Below, piece by piece: positions 1-4,474 of a stretch of 5,006 bases of DNA. A model generated the notes under the pieces. That model worked only from the letters and a program-made list of their open reading frames with translations, did not search any database and was not told the origin of the DNA. Made by a program: the position numbers and the translations under genes. The stretch's first letter is position 1. The number at the start of each line of letters is the position of its first letter. Source of the stretch: Alphaproteobacteria bacterium (GTDB lineage: Bacteria; Pseudomonadota; Alphaproteobacteria; Rickettsiales; UBA998); the NCBI GenBank assembly GCA_021730835.1, contig JAKFYP010000220.1:1-5006 (forward strand), written 5' to 3'.

Positions 1-134
1 CCAAAAATGCGGATGACGTTTCCACGCAAAGTAAAGCGAACCGTCATGATTTTACCATTAACGCGGCCAAGACAAAAGAACCGTTCTTCCTGCTGGCTAT
101 GACCTGTATCAGGAACGATCACGCGACTGACAAG
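1..134 (-). pseudogene. BrnT-family (PF04365) toxin-like fragment, N-terminus missing, C-terminus beyond window edge
   Basis: Read on the minus strand, an open frame enters from the left edge and shows the middle and later part of a BrnT-like domain: a V-P-D-T-x-H-S segment, then E-E-R-F-F at 75-89, an L-G pair, a beta-strand pair ending in R-F-T-L-R-G, and an I-R-I-F-G motif at the edge. This spacing (D-x-x-H-S, E-E-R-F, L-G, R-G, I-R-I) is characteristic of BrnT ribonuclease toxins of the BrnT/BrnA type II toxin-antitoxin family. The usual N-terminal W-D-x-x-K and K-H-G segments, about 40 residues, are not found in any minus-strand frame between here and the nrdA stop. The frame stays open upstream to a TGA at 192-194, but that part runs through hairpin sequence. 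A GTG at 120-122 or ATG at 45-47 could only start a shortened protein. I infer a 5'-truncated remnant; a brnA antitoxin, if present, would lie to the left. The family call is from memory of the motif pattern. Confidence 0.5.
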
Positions 135-155
135 CCCATAGGGCGCGCTCAGAAC

Positions 156-231
156 GGGGAGGGAAAAGACCCCCCCCACGGCTCTGACCGGTCACGCCGG
201 TCAATCGCCTGCTCCCCCTCAAGGGGGGAGC
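156..231. repeat. Array of three GC-rich stem-loops, REP-like intergenic element
   Basis: Three hairpins follow each other closely. The first pairs 156-163 with 170-177 (G-tract with C-tract, one A-C mismatch, loop AAAAGA). The second pairs 185-191 with 197-203 (TGACCGG with CCGGTCA, loop TCACG). The third pairs 211-218 with 224-231 (GCTCCCCC with GGGGGAGC, loop TCAAG). None is followed by a T-tract on either strand, so none is a standard intrinsic terminator. The layout between the nrdA stop and a gene remnant fits a REP/BIME-type interspersed repeat. It may also protect the nrdA mRNA 3' end or act in termination. Whether it recurs in the genome cannot be seen here. Confidence 0.6.
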
Positions 232-272
232 GAAGTCGTGTAATAATTACCCAAACTATCCGCCATCCCCCT

Positions 273-2108
273 TCACTGACACGCCAGGCATTCCTCATAA
301 TCTTCCTGACCGATGGTGGGTAGCGGCGGGCGGTCTTCGCGTTTTTTAACCAGCGACATTTCCAGTTGCACCTCGCCGACCTTGCGCGAGACTTTATCCG
401 CCCGCTGCAATGAGGAGGAGCGGCAGTAATACAAGCTTTTGACGCCTTTTTTCCACGCCATGAAATGCAGCAAATGCAGGTCGCGCTTATGGATATTCGG
501 CGGGATGAACAGATTGACCGACTGCGCCTGAGAAATATAGGGCGTGCGGTCGGCGGCATGCTCGACGATCCAGCGCTGGTCAATCTCCTGCGCCGTGCGG
601 AAGATTTCCTTCTCGTCCTCGGTGAGGAAGTCCAGATGCGCGACGGAGCCTTCATTGGTGGCGATGGTGCTCCATACGTCGTCGTTATCCTTGCCTTTTT
701 CCGCCAGCAGGATTTTCAGGTGTTTGTTGCGCACCACGAAGGAGCCGGAGAGCGTTTTCTGGGTAAAAACATTGGCGGCGTAAGGCTCAATGCCCGGCGA
801 GGAATTGCCCGCGATAATGGAGATGGAAGCCGTCGGGGCAATGGCCATCTTGTTGGAGAAGCGCTCCATCATGCCGATCTCGGCGGCATCCGGGCAGGGG
901 CCGCGCTCCACCGCCAGCACGATGGAAGCCTTGTCCACGCGCTGCTGAATATGGTTGAACATCTTGTTGTTCCAGACCTTTGCCATCACCGACTCAAACG
1001 GGACGTTGCGCGCCTGCAGGAAAGAATGGAAACCCATGACGCCAAGGCCGACCGAGCGCTCGCGCATGGCCGAATAGACGGCGCGGTGCATGGATTCCGG
1101 CGCGCTGTCGATGAAGCCGGTCAGCACGTTATCGAGGAAGCGCATCACGTCTTCGATAAAGCGCGGATGCACGGCCCATTCGTCCCATGTCTCAAGGTTG
1201 AGCGAGGACAGGCAGCATACGGCGGTACGGCTTTTTCCCAAATGGTCGAAGCCGGTCGGCAGGGTGATTTCGCTGCACAGGTTGGAGGTCTTGACCAGCA
1301 GACCGAGTTTGCGGTGATGCTCAGGAATTGCCCGGTTGACGTTATCAATGAACAGCAGGTATGGCTCGCCGGTTTCCACGCGGGCGGTCAGCAGCTTGAT
1401 CCACAGGTCGCGGGCGCGCACGGTATGCGCCACATGGCCATCCTTGGGGCTTCTTAAATGCCAGTCGTCACCGGCCTCGACCGCCTGCATGAACGCATCG
1501 GAAATGGCGACGCCGTGATGGATATTATGCGTCTTGCGGTTTGGATCGCCGCCGGTCGGACGGCGAATATCAATGAATTCCTCAATCTCGGGATGGTCAA
1601 TCGGCATATAGACCGCCGAGGAGCCGCGCCGCAGCGAGCCTTGCGAAATCGCCAGCGTCAGGGAATCCTGCACGCGCATGAAGGGAATCACCCCTGAGGT
1701 CTTGCCGTTGCCGCGCACCCGCTCACCGATGGAGCGCAGATTGCCCCAGTAGCTGCCAATGCCGCCGCCGCGTGCCGCCAGCCAGACATTCTCATTCCAT
1801 AAGTCAACGATGCCCTCCAGACTGTCCTCGGTTTCGTTGAGGAAACAGGAAATCGGCATGCCGCGCTCGGTTCCGCCGTTGGATAAGATCGGTGTGGCGG
1901 GCATGAACCAGAGATTACTGATATAATCATAAAGCCGCTGACCATGCCCGGCATCGTCGGCATAGGCGCTGGCGACGCGGGCGAACATGCCCTGAAAATC
2001 CTCACCGTCCAGTAGGTAACGGTCTTTCAGCGTGGCCTTGCCGAAATCGGTCAGGTTGGCGTCACGCGACGGATCGGTTTTAATGTCAAAACGTTGAGTG
2101 GTATTCAT
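273..2108 (-). CDS. nrdA: Ribonucleoside-diphosphate reductase class I, alpha (large catalytic) subunit
   Basis: This cytoplasmic enzyme reduces ribonucleoside diphosphates to deoxyribonucleotides together with a radical-generating beta subunit (NrdB). The 611-residue protein has the active-site set by motif alignment with E. coli NrdA: Cys88 in P-I-S-C-F, the N-L-C-S-E motif giving Asn276, Cys278 (thiyl radical) and Glu280, and Cys298 as the second redox cysteine. The Tyr560-Tyr561 pair serves the radical-transfer path. The C-terminal C-L-A-C (607, 610) relays electrons from thioredoxin or glutaredoxin. A P-T-A-S-I-S segment and S-S-P-G-I-E-P (425-442) form the phosphate-binding region, and the glycine-rich stretch at 113-136 contributes to the specificity site. 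The N-terminus begins almost directly with the barrel-type domain, so the roughly 90-residue ATP-cone of E. coli NrdA is absent. The ATG is preceded by AGGGAAGAG at 2111-2119. A predicted NrdR-controlled promoter lies upstream. No nrdB follows; the next downstream items are hairpins and a BrnT remnant. Confidence 0.96.
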   Translation of the reverse strand: MNTTQRFDIKTDPSRDANLTDFGKATLKDRYLLDGEDFQGMFARVASAYADDAGHGQRLYDYISNLWFMPATPILSNGGTERGMPISCFLNETEDSLEGIVDLWNENVWLAARGGGIGSYWGNLRSIGERVRGNGKTSGVIPFMRVQDSLTLAISQGSLRRGSSAVYMPIDHPEIEEFIDIRRPTGGDPNRKTHNIHHGVAISDAFMQAVEAGDDWHLRSPKDGHVAHTVRARDLWIKLLTARVETGEPYLLFIDNVNRAIPEHHRKLGLLVKTSNLCSEITLPTGFDHLGKSRTAVCCLSSLNLETWDEWAVHPRFIEDVMRFLDNVLTGFIDSAPESMHRAVYSAMRERSVGLGVMGFHSFLQARNVPFESVMAKVWNNKMFNHIQQRVDKASIVLAVERGPCPDAAEIGMMERFSNKMAIAPTASISIIAGNSSPGIEPYAANVFTQKTLSGSFVVRNKHLKILLAEKGKDNDDVWSTIATNEGSVAHLDFLTEDEKEIFRTAQEIDQRWIVEHAADRTPYISQAQSVNLFIPPNIHKRDLHLLHFMAWKKGVKSLYYCRSSSLQRADKVSRKVGEVQLEMSLVKKREDRPPLPTIGQEDYEECLACQ

Positions 2109-2178
2109 GACTCTTCCCTTGCTCTCCCCCGATAGCGGCTGATGTTGCCGTGCGGGTTGTCTATGTTAAACCCCCTCG

Positions 2179-2246
2179 CCGGTGAGTACAGTCTTTTTTG
2201 TCGTTATAGGGGACAAAAAAACATTGACATGAAAACCCGGTGAGTA
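2179..2246. repeat. 10-bp direct repeat CCGGTGAGTA, two copies
   Basis: CCGGTGAGTA occurs at 2179-2188 and again at 2237-2246, a repeat distance of 58 bp. The copies flank the inverted repeat at 2194-2220 inside the nrdA leader. They could be paired protein-binding sites, part of a small inserted element, or chance. No function can be assigned. Confidence 0.5.
2194..2220. repeat. Perfect 9-bp inverted repeat in the nrdA leader
   Basis: The arms are TTTTTTGTC at 2194-2202 and GACAAAAAA at 2212-2220, with a 9-base spacer. In the nrdA transcript this would give a U/A-rich hairpin capped by GC pairs near the loop, which is thermodynamically modest. It could be an operator, an RNA structural element or a weak attenuator-like feature. 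On the transcript strand the downstream arm is followed by A-rich sequence and not a U-tract, so it is not a classical terminator for nrdA. Confidence 0.55.
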
Positions 2247-2265
2247 AGTTGCGGAGCATTGATTG

Positions 2266-2281
2266 CTACTACATATAGTAG
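2266..2281. promoter_or_regulatory. NrdR box, promoter-proximal downstream copy
   Basis: CTACTACATATAGTAG is a 16-bp palindrome with a single mismatched pair. Its core, CTACATATAG at 2269-2278, fits the NrdR-box consensus acaCwAtATaTwgtgt at 11 of 16 positions. NrdR is the zinc-finger/ATP-cone repressor of bacterial ribonucleotide reductase genes. The box sits about 15-30 bases downstream of the predicted nrdA transcription start and forms a pair with the box at 2297-2312. Confidence 0.85.
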
Positions 2282-2296
2282 TGTGCGCCTCCTGCA

Positions 2297-2312
2297 TGAC
2301 TAAATATAGCAG
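2297..2312. promoter_or_regulatory. NrdR box, copy overlapping the -10 region
   Basis: The core CTAAATATAG at 2300-2309 matches the same NrdR consensus (about 10 of 16 positions for the whole box). It starts exactly 31 bp from the core of the first box, which is three helical turns. That is the spacing expected for cooperative NrdR binding to tandem boxes on one DNA face. It covers the predicted -10 hexamer, so bound NrdR would block RNA polymerase. Confidence 0.85.
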
Positions 2313-2333
2313 AATAAATGCGGAGCCTGTCAA
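2303..2333 (-). promoter_or_regulatory. Predicted sigma-70-type promoter of nrdA
   Basis: On the minus strand there is a perfect -35 hexamer TTGACA (2328-2333) and a -10 TATATT (2303-2308, five of six consensus bases), separated by 19 bp. A spacer of 18 bp to an overlapping CTATAT is also possible. The spacer is longer than the ideal 17 bp. Overlap of the -10 with an NrdR box supports the assignment. The predicted transcription start is near 2296. Confidence 0.65.
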
Positions 2334-2515
2334 CTCATCCGCATCGGCAGAAGCGGGCGGAGGGTTCTTTTTTACCGGCCTGTTTCACAATGTGTCATTT
2401 TTGCTGTATATATGCGAACGCCGCTAAAATACTCCCATCCGCTTATCCTGCCTCACCTAAACGGCTTTTTCTCATATATCTCAGGATAACAAATCTCTTA
2501 TCCGGGACAGACCGT
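2334..2515. other. Intergenic region between the PhaC-like gene and the nrdA promoter
   Basis: About 180 bp upstream of the nrdA -35 hexamer and downstream of the PhaC-like stop. It is AT-rich in parts, including TATATATG near 2407-2414. No plausible gene with a ribosome-binding site is seen on either strand, and no hairpin followed by a T-tract on the minus strand. The only clear structure is the nested inverted repeat next to the PhaC-like stop codon. Confidence 0.5.
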
Positions 2516-2518
2516 TTA
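2458..2518. repeat. Nested inverted repeats at the 3' end of the PhaC-like gene
   Basis: An outer pair, TAAACGG (2458-2464) and CCGTTTA (2512-2518), encloses an inner perfect hairpin GGATAA (2484-2489) with TTATCC (2498-2503) and an 8-base loop. The outer right arm includes the TAA stop of the PhaC-like gene. On the minus-strand transcript neither stem is followed by a U-tract, so this is not a standard intrinsic terminator. It could stabilise the mRNA end or assist factor-dependent termination. Confidence 0.45.
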
Positions 2519-3733
2519 AATTTCTCCTCGCCCGTTACCAAGCCATCCCAGCAGCTTTCGCCACAGGGTGGTTTCGGCGTGCGTGCCCGCGACCATGCCG
2601 ATATGGCCGGACTCCGGCTCCAGCACGTCGCAACGGCGCAGGGCGGCGGCCAGCGGGCGCGAGGATTCCGCCGGGACGATACGATCATGCGTCGGCATCA
2701 CCAAAAAACTCTGCTGTGCGATCATGGCCGGGTGGATGGCCTCCCCACCCACCTGCCAGCGCCCGCGCAGCGCCGTATTTTCCTGACCCCAGCGGATGAA
2801 GCAATCACGGGCGACGCCCTGTGTCAGGGGGATGGCATCCCCGGCCCATGATTCGATGGCGAGGAAATGCGCCAGCGCCGCCGTGTCACGACGGATACCC
2901 TCGAACCGCTCCATTTTTTTATAAAACAGCAGCGGATTGCGCAGGAAAAACAGCGCCAGTACTTGCTCACCTGAAAAATAGGGGCGGCCTTGAATCAATG
3001 CTTCGAGCGCCGCGCCGTTAAAGCGGGAAGGATGCAGACCCGGAAAGGCCAGCCGGGAGAAATCCCACGGCGGAGCAAGCAATACCAGTTTTTTTGCGCA
3101 ATCCGGCTCCAGCGCCGCCAGTGCCAGCGCCAGCATGCCGCCCATGCAGTGACCGATAATCACCGGCGGCTCGCCATGCGCTTCCGTAATATGCCGGGCA
3201 TAGGCGGTGAGATAGCGGGTGATATAGTCCCCGGCGTCAAAATCATTCTCTGCCGCGCCGGGAATCCCCCAGTCCACAATATAGGAAGGATAACCGGCGG
3301 CGGCGAAATAACACAGCATGCTGTGTTTTTTCGTCAGGTCGAGCACATAATAAGGATTGATCAGCGACGGGATGAACAGCAAAGGAGCGCCCCGACGCTC
3401 CCCACGCGCCGGGCGATAGCGTAACCGGCTGCTTCCCTGCTTCGCCACTGCTTTGGGGTGCACGCGCTTCGGGGGTAGCTCGCAGGCCCGATAGGCTTCC
3501 ACCTGCTCGCAAAAACGCAGCATGCGGCCATTGAGTTCCGCGTGGACTTCCCGCCGGAAGGCATCGTCGGAAAAGGGAAGCTCAGGAAACGGATTCGCCG
3601 CGCTGGCGGGCCAGTTGCCTTTCCAACTCCGCGATACGGCGCTCCAGCAACTCAACGCGGCGTGCGAGCCGCTCCATCCCATCGCCGCCATCCCCAGATG
3701 CAGCGGCAGCATCCGCAGATGCGGCGGCGTCAC
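2516..3733 (-). CDS. phaC: PhaC-like polyhydroxyalkanoate synthase / alpha-beta hydrolase
   Basis: A 405-residue alpha/beta-hydrolase of the polyhydroxyalkanoate synthase family, which polymerises (R)-3-hydroxyacyl-CoA at the surface of storage granules. The nucleophile motif is G-H-C-M-G-G (194-199) with Cys196 replacing the serine of lipases, as in true PHA synthases. The other triad members are Asp350 in T-H-D-R-I-V-P and His377 in S-G-H-I-G. V-D-W-G-I-P (153-158) is also typical. The size is close to class III PhaC and smaller than class I (about 590). The chosen start is a GTG at 3731-3733 with GGGGG six bases upstream, because residues 6-45 (P-L-H-L, A-A-M-x-W, S-H-A-A-L, W-K-G) resemble the N-terminal region I recall for alphaproteobacterial relatives. 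This makes it overlap the upstream gene by 152 bp. The next strong alternative is ATG at 3521-3523 (335 residues), which avoids overlap but loses a predicted helix. It is probably cotranscribed with the PhaE-like gene. Polymerase activity is inferred; a hydrolase role is possible. Confidence 0.85.
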   Translation of the reverse strand: MTPPHLRMLPLHLGMAAMGWSGSHAALSCWSAVSRSWKGNWPASAANPFPELPFSDDAFRREVHAELNGRMLRFCEQVEAYRACELPPKRVHPKAVAKQGSSRLRYRPARGERRGAPLLFIPSLINPYYVLDLTKKHSMLCYFAAAGYPSYIVDWGIPGAAENDFDAGDYITRYLTAYARHITEAHGEPPVIIGHCMGGMLALALAALEPDCAKKLVLLAPPWDFSRLAFPGLHPSRFNGAALEALIQGRPYFSGEQVLALFFLRNPLLFYKKMERFEGIRRDTAALAHFLAIESWAGDAIPLTQGVARDCFIRWGQENTALRGRWQVGGEAIHPAMIAQQSFLVMPTHDRIVPAESSRPLAAALRRCDVLEPESGHIGMVAGTHAETTLWRKLLGWLGNGRGEI

Positions 3734-3875
3734 CGGAAGCCCCCGGCTGCGGCATGGAGCGAAACATCTCCAGCATAGTGTCCAGGAAACGCTCGTCCTG
3801 CATCATCGCCTGCGACTGCTCCTGCCACATATCGACGAACTGGCGGGCCATCTGCTGGTAAGGTGAATCGGTCAT
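3582..3875 (-). CDS. Small coiled-coil protein, PhaE-like putative PHA synthase partner
   Basis: A 97-residue soluble protein encoded directly upstream of the PhaC-like gene. Residues 5-41 form a predicted amphipathic helix rich in Q, M and F (Y-Q-Q-M-A-R-Q-F-V-D-M-W). Residues 42-66 are an Ala/Gly/Ser/Asp-rich linker. Residues 67-91 are a heptad-patterned coiled coil (L-A-R-R-V-E-L-L-E-R-R-I-A-E-L-E-R-Q-L). The plan, an N-terminal W-containing helix plus a C-terminal coiled coil, resembles a minimal PhaE subunit of class III PHA synthases. PhaE itself is much longer (about 350 residues), so the name is a resemblance only. It could also be a phasin-like granule protein. The ATG at 3873-3875 is chosen because longer versions would run into the divergent phaR gene. 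No good Shine-Dalgarno sequence is visible. The last 50 codons overlap the PhaC-like frame. Confidence 0.65.
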   Translation of the reverse strand: MTDSPYQQMARQFVDMWQEQSQAMMQDERFLDTMLEMFRSMPQPGASGDAAASADAAAASGDGGDGMERLARRVELLERRIAELERQLARQRGESVS

Positions 3876-3957
3876 ATTGCATAAGCGAGTTAGGCGTTGC
3901 GGCGTCAGGGGGCGGATGGTATGAGTGGTCGGATTTTCATCCACTGCGGGGGATACC
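3876..3957. promoter_or_regulatory. Divergent phaE-like/phaR intergenic region with possible PhaR sites
   Basis: This 82-bp region must contain the promoters of both the minus-strand PHA unit and phaR. TTGC occurs at 3877-3880 and 3897-3900, 20 bp or two helical turns apart, with a further TGC at 3945-3947. PhaR proteins of Paracoccus type bind TGC-rich sites and repress their own gene and PHA genes, so autoregulation here is plausible. A short inverted repeat GGAT/ATCC (3931-3934, 3939-3942) lies within a wider AGTGG/CCACT pair (3924-3928, 3941-3945). Site assignment is tentative. Confidence 0.35.
3897..3925 (+). promoter_or_regulatory. Candidate phaR promoter, weak match
   Basis: TTGCGG (3897-3902) and TATGAG (3920-3925) are separated by 17 bp. 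They match three and four of six consensus bases. Transcription would start near 3932, giving a leader of about 26 nt. The -35 overlaps one TTGC motif, which would suit PhaR autorepression. The match is weak. Confidence 0.3.
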
Positions 3958-4470
3958 ATGTCACAGGCACAGAAAAAATCAAGCGCCGAAGATACGCCGA
4001 TCATCATCAAAAAATACGCCAACCGGCGATTGTATAATACCCAGACCAGCGTTTATATCACGCTTGACGATGTGCGCACCATGGTCAAGGAAGGCGCGTC
4101 CTTCGTGGTGCGCGACGCCAAAACCGGCGAAGACCTCACCCGCCAGATTCTCACCCAGATCATTTTCGAGCAGGAAATGTCCGGCCCGCATAGCGTGCTG
4201 CCGATCGGGTTTCTCAAGCGCGTCATCGAGATGTATGACGACAGCCTCTCGGAGATGATCCCGCATTATCTTGAGAGCAGCATGGAATCCTTCGTCACCA
4301 ATCAGGAGAAAATCCGCGAGTATGTGAACCGCACATGGACGCAATATAACCCGATGAGCCAGCTTGAGGAAATCAGCCGCAAGAACGTCGAAATGTATTC
4401 GCAGGTTTTCTCCATGTTCAACCCGTTTGAAGCGTTTTTTGCGAAGGAGAAGGACGACAGCCGGAAATAA
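3958..4470 (+). CDS. phaR: Polyhydroxyalkanoate synthesis repressor PhaR
   Basis: A 170-residue cytoplasmic DNA-binding regulator that also binds PHA granules. It represses phasin and PHA genes until polymer accumulates. The N-terminal PHB/PHA accumulation regulator DNA-binding domain (PF07879) spans about residues 14-76 and begins with the hallmark I-K-K-Y-A-N-R-R-L-Y-N-T (17-28), followed by S-x-Y-I-T-L-D-D-V. The PHB_acc segment (PF05233) follows at about 78-120 (L-P-I-G-F-L-K-R-V-I, then Y-D-D-S-L). The C-terminal tail (about 125-165) has an aromatic, Met-rich F-S-M-F-N-P-F stretch seen in PhaR and phasin-related proteins. ATG 3958 is chosen because GGGGGA lies four bases upstream and homology begins soon after; an in-frame GTG at 3925 would add 11 residues. 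It is transcribed divergently from the PHA synthase unit. A membrane-protein gene follows after four bases. Confidence 0.95.
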   Translation: MSQAQKKSSAEDTPIIIKKYANRRLYNTQTSVYITLDDVRTMVKEGASFVVRDAKTGEDLTRQILTQIIFEQEMSGPHSVLPIGFLKRVIEMYDDSLSEMIPHYLESSMESFVTNQEKIREYVNRTWTQYNPMSQLEEISRKNVEMYSQVFSMFNPFEAFFAKEKDDSRK

Positions 4471-4474
4471 CCTT

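Larger units (their letters stand above)
2109..2296 (-). other. Predicted nrdA 5' leader, about 190 nt, non-coding
   Basis: From the predicted transcription start near 2296 to the nrdA ATG there are about 188 nt without a convincing reading frame. The leader contains the downstream NrdR box, an inverted repeat with A/T tracts (2194-2220), and two copies of a 10-bp direct repeat. I do not recognise a known riboswitch in it. A cobalamin riboswitch would be expected for class II, not class I, reductases. The leader length depends on the promoter prediction. Confidence 0.4.

Noticed and set aside
3..323. Plus-strand frame open from the left edge across the hairpins into the nrdA 3' end
   Set aside because: The peptide has no family resemblance, runs through repeat hairpins and overlaps nrdA by about 50 bp. 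The opposite strand of the same bases shows BrnT-like motifs.
465..1457. 330-codon open frame on the plus strand inside nrdA
   Set aside because: It is fully antisense to a confidently identified NrdA. Its product is His/Gly/Arg-rich without a recognisable domain, as expected for the mirror frame of a GC-rich gene.
2194..2220. Intrinsic terminator or attenuator for nrdA
   Set aside because: The inverted repeat is A/T-rich and, on the nrdA transcript, the hairpin is not followed by a U-tract.
2224..2252. Plus-strand promoter from TTGACA at 2224-2229
   Set aside because: There is no -10-like hexamer at suitable spacing, and no plus-strand gene downstream.
2484..2503. Rho-independent terminator after the PhaC-like gene
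   Set aside because: The GGATAA/TTATCC stem is AT-rich and lacks a following U-tract on the transcript strand.
2318..2851. 177-codon plus-strand frame starting in the nrdA promoter region
   Set aside because: It covers the nrdA promoter, the nested inverted repeat and the antisense of the PhaC-like 3' end. The second half is low-complexity antisense translation.
2990..3424. 144-codon plus-strand frame inside the PhaC-like gene
   Set aside because: It is antisense to the catalytic core of the PhaC-like gene and has no recognisable domain.
3876..4022. Upstream extension of the PhaE-like frame to a start at 4022
   Set aside because: It would cross the whole divergent control region and the first codons of phaR. 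The Met at 3875 begins the helix pattern and is more plausible.
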